Shown: piece after piece, positions 1 through 11,242 of the stretch
Layout: each line of letters opens with the position of its first letter
Position numbering within the stretch: position 1 is the stretch's first letter
Source: Reticulascus tulasneorum
Lineage: Eukaryota > Ascomycota > Sordariomycetes > Glomerellales > Reticulascaceae
Direction: 5' to 3'
NCBI GenBank assembly: GCA_001557505.1
Contig: LSAX01000007.1
Location: forward strand, 1,302,001-1,366,000
DNA: 64,000 bases
Made by a program: the position numbers and the translations under genes
The notes under the pieces: model-generated
Told to the model about the DNA's origin: nothing
Seen by the model: the letters and a program-made list of their open reading frames with translations, nothing else
Database searches by the model: none

Positions 1-740
1 GACAGTCACGCCCGAAACGTTGGACCTCGGAATCCGGGACCAAAAAAATTGACGAATCATCTTCAGATGAGATTCGAACACAATGCAAGCATCGTACTAC
101 GTAGTAAACGTTTCCATAATCTTATGTGCCAAACATGATGATTGTGTGCTAAACTAATATGGTTCTACTACAATTTCTCATGTACACAATCTCATGAGGT
201 AACGGTGCCCCCAGGCACCGGATATCCCGTCATAACTTCATGGTCATGCTGACGCAATGAATCCTACAGAAATAAAGCCATTCACCCAACTTGGCTACAA
301 CGTGACCAGCTCAACCATGTAAACGGCCCATCTCACATCATGATTCGAATCACATTGGCTTAACTAACCGTTCCATCCAAGATACTACACTAATACACCA
401 GGCCGTAGCCATCCTTTCCTCACTTCAGGAACCCAATATACGCAAGAAGCAAAGATCCGTCATCAATCCCTGCTTCCCCTCCCTTAACGCCATGCAATTC
501 CGCAATTCCCAGAAATCATCATGAAGCGCGTGAGTCTCAACGACTCGCCCAAGACTATGTAGGGACCGGAACGTTAGCCGTTCAAAAACGGCTGCGTAGA
601 AAACTGCAGGAAACCAGAAAATATCATCCCTTCCACTCCTTGTCGAGGTTGATGATCATCTGATCACCGGGTCCCGCGACTCCTGGACGCAAGTGATGCC
701 ACAACTCCTTCGATCCTCGCCCATCTAGCCAATTGCTCTT
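1..740. other. 3' flank of the RhoGEF gene, no gene seen
   Basis: No frame with coding character or recognisable product is visible on either strand. The segment lies downstream of the minus-strand RhoGEF stop codon and presumably contains its 3' UTR. Nothing repeat-like or RNA-like stands out. Confidence 0.5.
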
Positions 741-3700
741 CTATTTTTCAGTATGCCCATCGTTAAGTAGCATCTCAAGGACGATCTGTGTACCCGCGAT
801 CTCAGGATGGCTCATAGAGATCTTCACCGTCGCCTTGGAATCCTCGGCCCCCTGTCCGGGGACCTGTCCAGCGAGCCAGTTATTTGTGCTCGGCGCGTTG
901 CCACCTGTTGGGCCCCTGATACCGTAGTCAAGGCATCTCACATCCCGTCCGGCAATGATCTGTCTCAGCCGGCCGTTCTCTGCGTTTCGGACCTCCACGT
1001 AATCCTCGTTGAAGAGTAAGAGATATTGCCCGTACATCGTCGCACCTCTAGCCTTCTTCTGCTTGCCAGAGTACTCCATGATCAGTGTTCGGCTGACATC
1101 GCCGTGCTTGTCGACGTACACCGCACAATCTTCGTAGGTGAGGATGTATTCTTGGTCATTTAACTTGAACATTCCCAACGGCCGTTGATCGCGTATGCGA
1201 CTGGCAATGTTGGCAATCGCCGGCTGTTTGAGGTCGGGAATTGACATGGTCTGCTTCTTGTCAAGTGTCAATAGCTCGATGCCTTTTGCCGTCGAGACAG
1301 CGATGTACGACTGAAACAGGTTGAGTGAATAACATTCGGTAGGTAGGTAGAACTCGTCGTAGTCGCGGAAAGAATCCGTGTTGCCCGCGGCCGTCTTACG
1401 ACCTCCAAACAATCGAGATTTCTTCTCTGTTGCCTTCTGGAACACAGGCTCGAGAACCTTGAAGGTGTTGTGCATTCCCTCCTTTCGTTTGTAGAATAGC
1501 AGCATGCGCTCTTTCATCTTGGCGGTGGCGAAGAATGAAACATCCTTGGCGAGTCTCTGGGGGGCACGCCGAGGGTTGTCATGGGTTGGCGCTGGGAAGT
1601 CGGATACGGGCGCGACAACATCTAGCGGATATGATATCAGAGATCTATCCGCGATGATAAGGCAGACAGAAAATTCTTCTAGCACCGCTATCTGAGTGAC
1701 TTTGGAGATTTGAACAGTCTGGAAGGCAATGTTAGCGATGCAGGGAGTAAAAAGAATGCTTGCAACCTACTCTCATCCATCCGCGAGGGTCTGACGCGTC
1801 AGAGATGAACACTCCGTAGTCAGTCCCAATTGCAATGATCGACTTGCCGTAGGCAGAGAAGCCAGTCGCGCAATTGACCTGCGCCCTGGAGACGGGGGCA
1901 GGCCCTCTGCCGGGTCCGTACACCTTCTCCAAGTCGCGAATTGCTCTGTCCAGCGGCGTACCCCTAACCGAGACGACGGAGTGTTTCCCAATGGCGGACA
2001 CTGTATCATACGCGAATGCGCTATCAGCCAGCACGCGTAATCGGAAAGGCTCCGCGTTCTGCGAGAACAGTGCCTTTGCATGTCTCGTTTTCGCTTCAAT
2101 GATCTTGTTGCACCATTCCTGCCGGCTCTGTGGGGTCGTAGCATATAGGGTGTATACTTCATGCCCCAAGTGCTTAATCTTGAAAGGATACAGGATTTTG
2201 CCTTCTACATCGTTCGAGATAGAGGGCGTTAACCTAGCCACGCTCATGGATCCAATCGAAGATGTAGTGGGGGTGTGCTCCAGACCAGGCCGATCGCCGC
2301 CGTTAGAAACCATCTTATTAAGCCTCGTATCCGACGCGGATGTGACAGCTGTTCGAGTGAGGGGAGCGGTGATTCCCTTTTGCTTGGAGACGGGGTCATC
2401 GCCGGTGCTTTCGAGGAAGAGGAGAGGCATTGGAATTGGCTAATTATATCGTTAGCAACAAACCGGAACAGGAAACAACTCGGTATTTACCTCTTTGGAG
2501 ACATCAAACTTCTTCTCGCCTCTGCCCTCCTTTGGAGCAACAACCTTGGCTAGGATGAAGTAATGGTCAAAAAGAAGAGCGTGGGTGTCTACCCATCTCA
2601 CACCCTTGGATCCCATTCTTTGCAGGTCTCCTTGCAAGATCAATTCACGGCCCAGATGATCCAGATTCAGTACAGAGTGGAAGCCGGGTCGCAAGACGAG
2701 CATAGAGTTGAGCTCCATCATTTCCACCTTTTTCTGCATCTCTGCCACCTTCTGGTCACACTCAAGAGTGACGGCATGAATCTCAGAGATTGCCTTCGCC
2801 AGGTTGATCTTCTCGTCGCTATCTTGTAGCATATTCTTCTCAACTGTACTGAGCAGAAAGGTGTATCTTTGTAGGCGAGTGATTGGTGTCTTCAGGAAAT
2901 GGGTCCAGTCCAATCGTTCCGAACGCTTGTGCTGCCTTACTTGGTCCAGGAACTGTCTGAAGAGCAGGTTCCGATCAGCCTCCTTACGGACCATGTACGT
3001 CGCATATGGATACTGGGAAGCGTAGTCGATGTACACCGTTTTGGCTTTCCTAATCCACTCTCGAAACAGGTCAGAGAATCCGATGATCCACGGCCCTTGC
3101 TCTTGCTGCCTATACTTCAGCTGAGCCAGAAGATTGTCTTTGTTCGTGATCTGAACAGCCTCTGCCTTGCCAAATACCACGGCTAGGAACTTCTCTAGCT
3201 TGTTGGGCGAAATGATTGGCGGCTGCCAATTTTGGAGCTGATCTCTGTAGAGGACGCGAAGGACCTCCAGTTGGTTCATATAGCCCTCTTCACTGGTTAC
3301 AATCTCATGCATGACATTTTGTCGCTCGATTTCCTTCTTGGACTTGTTTTCGACACTCTCCTTGGTCAGTTTGTAGAAGCTGGCCCAATCCTCCTGCTTG
3401 ACCGAATCCTCCAGCATCAACTCGTCCAGGTTCGCCTTCTTCAGCGTTCTTGTGCAGTGGTGTGAGTAGCATCTGCCCGGAACTTCATGGTCGTGCAATT
3501 TGGGAGCATAACATCCCGAGCCTGTCAGCTGCCACAGCACTCCGGTGATAGACCCAGGCCCAAATTTGACCCACTCCTCTTCCGGAATGAGAATCTTAGC
3601 TTCTAGCATCGAGGCTACCACCCGTGTGCTCAGCCCTTCCGCATCGGCAACATTCATAGTTGGAACTTTGGAAGTAAAGAGCTTCACGAGTGCGTCGTCA

Positions 3701-6066
3701 ATGGTCTTCTGCTTCAGGTCAGGCTCTCCGTCGGCCATCTCACGAACCCATTCCGCAATGCTGCTCAAGGCCCATGGTTCGGCACACCTCCTGATATCGG
3801 CGGCAGTAAGCTTAGCTGGCACAAACTTCCGTTTTCTCCCACTAGGCAAGGTGATCATGTCGTAGGTCATCGATGATGGCGTCCCCGTGTCGTAACCATC
3901 GTATGGCAGGCCTTGCTGTGCCGCAAGTTGCTGTTGTTGGTTCAAGTGCTTGAACATTTTCCGCCTCTCCTCTGCTGCATCGGTTCTCGACCGAGCCGGG
4001 GCTTGTACCTGTGGGGTGTTGCTGTGACTCGAGAGCGAAATAGATCGCTCGACGTATTGAGCCTGCTGGGCGGCCGCCAGATTGTATGCCTCTGGGCCTT
4101 CAGGCTGGTTCAGGGGTCGAGAATCAGCACTCAAAGAGTATCCATGTTGGTATGGCCCACGGTTAGGTGGGTTTACGGACAGCAACGAGCTGCTATCGCT
4201 ACCAGGCCCTGGCGGGAGGGCTGGAAGTGGCCTGTTTGTGAGGCCGGGGTGGTAAAATATGTCCGGATAGTCCTCCTTAAACGGCGAGTCGCTGCCACTC
4301 TGTCTAGAATGCAAAGACACGCGCTCTTCTCCTTCGTCAAAGCTGAGACGGTGGCCCATCGGTGCCTGCAAGCCCCCAGTCCCTTCATAGTCCACCTCAG
4401 CATCCCGGAAGGCAGGTGCTCCATCGTAGGTATCATGTGAAGCGTAGGAGGAGTAGGTGGGGTGTTGGGTCGGCAGTGGTCTGGTTTCATCTTGGATCGA
4501 ACCGGTAGCTGGCGGGGATCCTATTTCATTTCCGTAAGTCAAGTTCCCTGCATAGCCGCCACTGAACAGACCCAAGTCCATTCCACCATAATCTGTGTCA
4601 CTGCTTTGCTCCTCCGGCGGGGGTGGGAGCGCGGGCATGGTGGCGGGCTCGGTATATGGAAACGCTGTGGCACCGCTAAACCTTCTGTCATCCAGCTCCG
4701 CCTGCTGCATAGCCAGGACGCCGGCAGTGCCTTCGGGATCGTCATCGTCGTCATCGTAATCGAACGTAGACGTCGCATTGTTTCGATTTGCTGTCGAGGC
4801 GTTAGAGGAATATCGACTCACGTTAGCAGACTCGTTCGGGTTCGCAATGGTGGTAGCATTCGAATTGTACCGTCGGAGCTGCTGCAGTTCATCGTCGGAA
4901 AACTGACCCCCGTTGATCCCCGTGGGTCGATGTCGACCGCCACCAAGTTCAGCCTCGATATCGTGCATGATATTATCTTGTATTTGCTCGTGACGGAACT
5001 GCTCGTCAATGGGTCTGCCATTCGCATCCCAGATTGGCTCCTCCGGCACATGCTCCATTGGTCTGTTGGGCAGCGGAGCGTTTGTCGGATGGCGTTGCAG
5101 GCCGGGGGAATGTTGCGCCTGGACACGCGGCGAGGGGAGTGGCGAGGTTTGCGAGCTTGACCTGGAAGCTCTGCTGTAAAAGGAGTTCGGGTCATTTGCA
5201 GAATACTGCGGGCCAACAGGTATCTGGGAGGTTGTAGGGTAGGGCGGTTGTGCGCTTCCAGTCGGGTACGGTGCAGGCGCTGGGCTGCTGCCGTTGGATG
5301 CATACGCCCCATACCCGGTAGCGTACCCTTGAGCGTAAGCCGGATCATATACAGGCGTTTGGGATGTGGTTGATGGCGTCCTTGACGGAGTTAAAGAGGG
5401 GCTCTGTTGGACTGTGTCATATCCAGCGGGTATCGGAGCTGATGCCGGTTGCGGAAAGGCGGCGCTGTACGTGGAGGCCGGCGACTGGCCAAACGCCGAG
5501 GGGACTTGGGGAATGGTTGGAGAGCTGTAGCTGTGGTTATAATTATTGTAGCCATGATATGTCGCTTGCCGCTGGGGAACAGCCGTATTCGCGTAAGCTG
5601 CTGGGTTGTAGGCCGCAGGAGTATAGTTCTGGGTTACGGGAGAGTAGCCCGTCGATGACGTGCTGTACCGGCTTGCCGGATGAGGATTATATGGCAGCGA
5701 GGTGGACTGCGATCGCGCAAAATGCTGGGGATTGTAGGCAGATTGGGATGGCGTTGGTGGTGCCCCAGCTTGGTATTGGTGCTGATACCCAGATAGAGCA
5801 GCATTGTTTGGCGGGTATCCTGGTGGGCCCGCAGATTGCGTCCTTTCAGTCGGACTGCTTAGAAAGAGTTCGTCTTCGCCGGCGACAACGGGGGCTGATG
5901 CAGGTTGAGGGTGTCCTTGAGCCTGGTCGAAGAAAGACGAGTCATCGCCGTTGTTGAAGCTTGGCCGTCTCCCGAGATATGCAGGATCTGGCGCCTGGCC
6001 CGCGACAGGATATTGTACCGGCGGAACATGGCCGTAACGGCGTTGGTCGTCGCCTCTGAAAGACAT
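741..6066 (-). CDS. rom2: Rho1 guanine nucleotide exchange factor (Rom2/Rgf type), DEP-DH-PH-CNH
   Basis: Predicted GEF that loads GTP onto Rho1 at the plasma membrane in the cell-wall integrity pathway. Three exons on the minus strand: 6066-2491, 2439-1771 and 1718-741, giving 1740 residues; both introns (51 and 52 nt) are phase 0 and have GCTAAC-type branch points. Residues 1-735 are low-complexity, rich in Pro, Ser, Tyr and Gln. A DEP domain follows at about 755-855, a Dbl-homology domain at about 917-1110 (begins NVMHEIVTSEEGYMNQL; includes the helix with TPITRLQRYTFLL), a PH region at about 1135-1330 and a citron-homology domain at about 1375-1720. The CNH core is seen at VTQIAVLEEFSVCLIIADRS. 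The domain order is that of yeast Rom1/Rom2 and fission-yeast Rgf proteins. The start is the first ATG of the long open frame; the stop is TAG. No missing domain or frameshift is seen. Confidence 0.93.
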
Positions 6067-8974
6067 GTTGCCCCGAAGCTATTGATGACAACGATATCGC
6101 GAGTGGTCGTGGCGGGTGCCGTCAGATACGGATCACAGGCCGATGCCTGCGGTCGCAAGGTCAGAGTGGTCGAGCAGGATATTCAGCTGACTCGAATCGC
6201 ATTGGAGATTGACAGAATCGATGGAACCGGAAATAAGCTCCCCATCTGCCCCGTGCCCTAATCGACGCGATAGGGCATGGGCTCGACGACCCTTTCGTGA
6301 GGAAATTCGTATACGGTCGGCCGCTGGAGTTGGTCGTTCGGCGGGCCGGGAGCCTTGTGTGATGAGGCGGGCGCGCAGGTCTAGTCCCCAGGACTGATGA
6401 ACAACGTTGCTCTCGGTGACCAACAGCGAAACTCGGAAAGAGGCGAAAAGGGCTCGTCAGGCTGGTCGATCTAGGACTGGTGTTGAATGGTGCTCTTTGC
6501 CCAAGCAAACGACCGGGATGCGAAAATCGAAGGTTCCCGAGTGGTGCGGGTGGTGCGCCTGGGGAAGCCAAGCCACAGTGATGGGGCTGGAAGTTCGTCA
6601 CAGATTAGGCGCGAGCTGGCGGTGCAGAGAGCAAACCTGCTAGAACCGGCTTAGGCGTGTGTGTTTCGGGTTTTGGACGACGACGACGACGACGACGGCG
6701 TGGGGATGTCGGGTGGCGTGCCCTGTCCTCTTTTCTTGTCCTTGATGCCTGCCTGGCTTCCTTGGCTGGTCCTTTGAGAGGTGAAAATGACTCCTGTGGG
6801 TGTGGGTTGCGATCGTTGGTTTTGGTCTCGTAGCGAGAGTCGCGGAGGTGTTTGCGCTGTGACCAGAAAGACGAGGCAGCGACAGGCCGCAAGAAGCTAC
6901 TGCTCAACTCAGGCTGGGTGTGTGTGTGCGCTTGGCTGGGCGGGCACCTGAATGACGAGTCTGTGCGCCAACCAGAGCGATGCTGGTACGGACGACTTGC
7001 TAGTCGTTCATTTTACTCGCTTACACTTCTCGATTCTGATCTCTCTCCGAAAAGGGTTTTTCTCCCACTCCTTCCTCATGGCTTTTTGTGCAATTGGCCC
7101 CAGTACGAAGTGCAAAACTTATTAGTGGGCTTCTCCCCCCTCAGCGGAGCGGAGAGTATCAATGCTTATGCCTCCAACTCCCTCCATAGGGTACCTTAGT
7201 TTAGATGAGTCAAGGTATGCCTCTTGGACAATGTGAAACTAAATAAGTTCGTGTTGGGATGACGCGGTCCCCATTCGACATGAATGGATTCTCCCGGTTT
7301 CCTTCTCCAGCACGCAGTGACGGGCTTAAAAGGATTGCATGTATGTTGGCTTGACACCACCCGGACCCAAGATTCCAGGTATCCCGTTGGCCCCCAAAGC
7401 GCCGTCAAAAAGGACCAGGATACCAGGATCCTTTAGAGGCGGACCACGTTGTTGTCGAACCCCGAATCAAAGCAATTGCACGGAGACACGACACACAAGG
7501 CTGGATCTCGTCACGGAGTTGCCCGTCTTCCTTTTAACCGCATCATGCCCTATGCCCGCTCTGGGCATATCTTGCTTTTCTCGACAGCTTTTCCTCTTGG
7601 GGACCCTGAAGCATGGCACAAACGTCGAAAATTCTGTGCCTGCGAGTCTTGTAGGGCTGACCCCGAGTTAACCGTCCGTGAGCGTCTGTCTCCGCTGAGT
7701 CGCCCGTCGTTCATGCAGGAGACTGGCAACTTGACACTTGAGCTCCGTTCCAGCCGGGGATTTGTTTCTGCTTCTGATTTTCTTTTTCCTTTGATGAAAC
7801 CGCCATGTGGGAGCCGATGATCATTCAAGAGCCGTAGAGATTTGCCACTTACGCATCTAGGTATCTACGCAAAGAGCCACATTTCATTGGTACATTACCC
7901 CGTGTGCACAGAGAGGAATTGTAGGAGGGGCGGGCCTATGTAACCTGTTCGTTATCACCTCTGGGAATCGAATCCTGACTTGGGGGAGGCAGCCTAGCTC
8001 AGCCCTGCCTTGGGCTTATTATCGCGACTCGTACTTTGATTTCGGAATCTTACTCAGATGCCCTATATACGCGGGCCCGTATGCTCGTGGACCGAAATAA
8101 GAATAGAAAGCCATTCCAAATGTTTCGGTGCGTTGGAAACATTCTTTGGTCAAGGATCTTGCCGATGCCAATCATGTTTACCTAACTGGGAGCCATTTAA
8201 AACATCGTAGCCAACTTGGAGGGGGGGAGAGTCAAAGCATCATTCCAGATCCATTGTGTACGAACTCTCATTTGAGTTAAGTTATCTGATGAAACTTTTC
8301 ATGGGGGCCCGCACCCATCAAGCCCACTATCTCGACGTCGAATTACATAGTGTACCATACATAGCATGTCGGGCTTTTGGTGGACTAGCAGTTGGAAATT
8401 TCACCACAGCAGGCACTTACATGCTTAGCTTGGGAGCGAGGTAACAGATTTACCATATATTAAGGGTAGTTAGGTGGTATCGCATCCGGCTTTGAAAACA
8501 CAATGCCGGTTTTTCGTGGACAGGTACCTACTTCGGACATGAGTGATCTCTTTGCAGGCCCGAAGATCTGCTAGTTACCCGTAGCCACGATCCCCCTAAC
8601 CCGTCCCCCTCCTATGACGGAGGGCTTTTCGCTATCTGCCACTCAGATTGGGTTATTCCGCAGATGCCTTAGCGCTGGGCGACCCTCATTTGTCAGCCCC
8701 CGTCCACTTTCTGGTCTCAGAATGACGGGCCATGATGTCGAACTCATGAAGCGGGGCAGCTCTCCCCCACTTACTCATGCGAGAGAGAAACGTCGGATTT
8801 ACGACAGGCGAGCTCTGAACCACACACTCTCCGAGGTAGGAATCCGTTTTGCAGCGATATATCCCCTTTCCCGCACCACATACACATTCCTTCTCGTCCA
8901 AACCATTTCGAACGGACAACAAACCATCAAACCATCCCAAAACCCGATATTTTCAAAGCTCAAATCCACCCAAA
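6067..8974. promoter_or_regulatory. Divergent intergenic region between RhoGEF and SOD1
   Basis: About 2.9 kb separating two divergently transcribed genes, so it should hold both promoters and leaders. It contains a (GAC)7 microsatellite at 6676-6696, C/T-rich stretches and a palindromic TACCTA-type motif near 8521-8532. Open frames here are short and overlap in several phases without protein-like character, so I call no gene. Confidence 0.45.
6676..6696. repeat. (GAC)7 trinucleotide microsatellite
   Basis: Seven perfect GAC units about 600 nt upstream of the RhoGEF start codon, probably in its promoter or leader. Confidence 0.9.
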
Positions 8975-9899
8975 ATGGTCAAGGCAGGTATGTAGGACCT
9001 TCGCAGCACTCTAAATAGCTCCCCTGCTTTCCCAATCGAATGGAGTGGTCCCAGTGAGCTGGATTGAGCGGATTTTTCTAGTCTGCGCAGGGCTACCGAG
9101 ACACCTTGATGGTCCTAGGTGCCGTTCAGCAACAGAGCCGCATAGCCAATCCAGTCCAATGAATTTCCATTTCTAGTTGACCTTGCATTTACTCTCGAAC
9201 CTGAATTCCTCGATTCTGGGTAGACTTGGTTGCATGTTTCGTCCATGGCTGATCTAGTTCCCAGTCTCCGTCGTCCGCGGTGACGCGAAGGTCACCGGAA
9301 CCATTGTGTTCGAGCAGGAGTCCGAGTCGTCTCCCACCAAGATCACCTGGGATATTACCGGCAATGATCCCAATGCTAAGCGTGGCATGCACATCCATAC
9401 CTTCGGCGACAACACCAATGGCTGCACGTCTGCCGGTCCTCACTGTGAGTCGGATCTCCCGGTGTCCTGCCGAACGTCCAGAGTAAAGCTTGCTGACCAG
9501 GTATTTTTGAATTGCCTGCTAGTCAACCCACACGGCAAGACCCACGGTGCCCCAACTGATACGAACCGCCACGTCGGTGACCTGGGGAACATCGAGACTG
9601 ATGCCCAGGGTAACTCAAAGGGCTCTGTGACCGACACCCTCATCAAGCTCATCGGACCCGAGAGCGTTATTGGCGTATGAGCTGCTTAGTCCCGAAAAAG
9701 AAATGGGACGCCATGCTAACATTGCGCAGCGAACCGTCGTCGTCCACGGCGGCACTGATGATCTTGGAAAGGGTGACACCGAAGAGTCCCTGAAGACCGG
9801 CAACGCTGGACCTCGTCCTGCCTGCGGTATGTACTAGCCCATACGCCGAGGGTTTGAATATACTGACGTGATTAAGGTGTCATTGGCATCTCCTCCTAA
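8975..9899 (+). CDS. sod1: Cu/Zn superoxide dismutase
   Basis: Cytosolic and intermembrane-space enzyme that dismutates superoxide to hydrogen peroxide and oxygen. Five exons: 8975-8987, 9265-9444, 9523-9674, 9730-9826 and 9877-9899. They give 154 residues, the usual fungal SOD1 length. Metal ligands are all present: His47, His49, His64 and His121 for copper; His64, His72, His81 and Asp84 for zinc. Cys58 and Cys147 form the conserved disulfide, and Arg144 guides the substrate. The 13-nt first exon encodes MVKA plus one base. Its 277-nt intron is longer than the others in this window and could carry regulatory sequence. Intron 2 has a GCTGACC branch point. The enzyme ends in the typical VIGISS tail. 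Nothing is missing. Confidence 0.97.
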
Positions 9900-11242
9900 G
9901 TGCGACTGCAATCGTCTTGCTCCTTGCTACTGAACGACATTACCTTGATGGATGACGGCAGGGGTAGGTAGACATCGGGTAGCATTGGTACCTGGGATGC
10001 CTGGAGGCTGCTACAAGTAGGGACCAGCTTTAAAAGCATGTGCTTAAACGCAGCCAACTCAATATAAAGCCGCAAGATTTCTATATGGCTCCCAAGCTAT
10101 CATCCTATGGCACCGTTTACATTCTCGTGCTGGCTGTGAAACACAGTGTGTGGTGTGGAGATAGTACACTGTGAGGGGTAATTGTGGGATGACGTGAAGC
10201 TGTTGAGAACGACCTTCCTAGTGACATGGGGAGATGGGATGAATGAATGAACGGATGGGACAGTTATCATGTGAAGGGAATCTCCCCGATCTTGTAAACT
10301 GGTCAGATTTCAGTTGAATGGCATCCATCAGTATGAATTCGCTTTTCTCATGCTGCAATGCGGGCTATTGCGGTTTGTCGGGGTACATCTTGTGAGATGC
10401 GTTGCCTAGGTCATGCTCTAGGGTACATACCTATCTTTGGGGTACCTACTAAGGTAGGATGAATGACATCAACCAGCCATTCACTTGCGTAACTTTGCTA
10501 TGGGTGTCTCTGGCTGTCTGTCTGTCTGGTCTGTCTGGTCTGTCTGGCCCTCTGTCTATCTGTCTCTCTGGCTGTCTCTTCTTCAGAACCCCGCCCTCGC
10601 TTACCGTGGCGTGCGGGTGTGCCCACCCCTGCTTCGTTGGTCCCCTTGATGGACCTCCGTTCCCCACACTTGCACTTTCGAGAGAGCCAAAATTGAGGAA
10701 AGCTGTCAAAAAGGCAAGACATGCCTTCAGGTCTTCCAAGCCCAATTGACTTCCATTGCCTCCATCACTTTTCATAACTGCCCTCTGGGACGTTTGCCTT
10801 TCCTATCAGAACTCTTGTAAGTTGGCTCCTCCTTAGAATCCTCCCAATGGTTCGATTTCCCATGACTGCCCCGCCAAAACCCTCTTGCGCCTTAGTACTA
10901 CCTTGAGTGTTGGGGCTTGGGTAGCTCACACGAGCCTCCTTGTACTTGACAGCAACCACATGTATTTATACCCTACACAATTCTCCCCAAGCATCAATCC
11001 AGAATCTGGTTATAGGTTTGCTATCCTTGAATACTGGTTTCCATTCCGGTTCCGCGGTTCCCATTGCTTGAAACTCCTTCGGTATTTCTTCTACTTCATG
11101 AAGAGCTTCCCCAGACTCACCCACTCGGCCGGCGACTTCGGCCGTAGTAACACACAATCTCCCACCGCTAACAAGAAACCGCCCAAATTCTAACCCAAAA
11201 ACCCACTTGTAGGCATCTTCTTCGCTCCTTACGAACCTCACC
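9900..11242. other. Intergenic between SOD1 and Tudor-SN gene
   Basis: No gene supported. The SOD1 3' UTR and the Tudor-SN promoter should lie here. The only structured element is the CTGT-rich simple repeat at 10505-10578; an inverted TACCT/AGGTA motif lies at 10443-10456. Apparent open frames across the repeat are a by-product of its low complexity. Confidence 0.5.
10505..10578. repeat. Imperfect CTGT/CTGG tetranucleotide repeat
   Basis: About 70 nt of interrupted CTGT, CTGG and CTCT units on the plus strand, strongly pyrimidine/G strand-biased. It lies about 0.7 kb upstream of the Tudor-SN start codon. Confidence 0.85.

Noticed and set aside
7339..7820. Plus-strand frames of 110-123 codons between RhoGEF and SOD1
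   Set aside because: Two overlapping phases without family resemblance, in a promoter region.
7961..7990. GGATTCGATTCC motif resembling a tRNA T-arm on the minus strand
   Set aside because: Stem pairing fails and no cloverleaf can be built around it.
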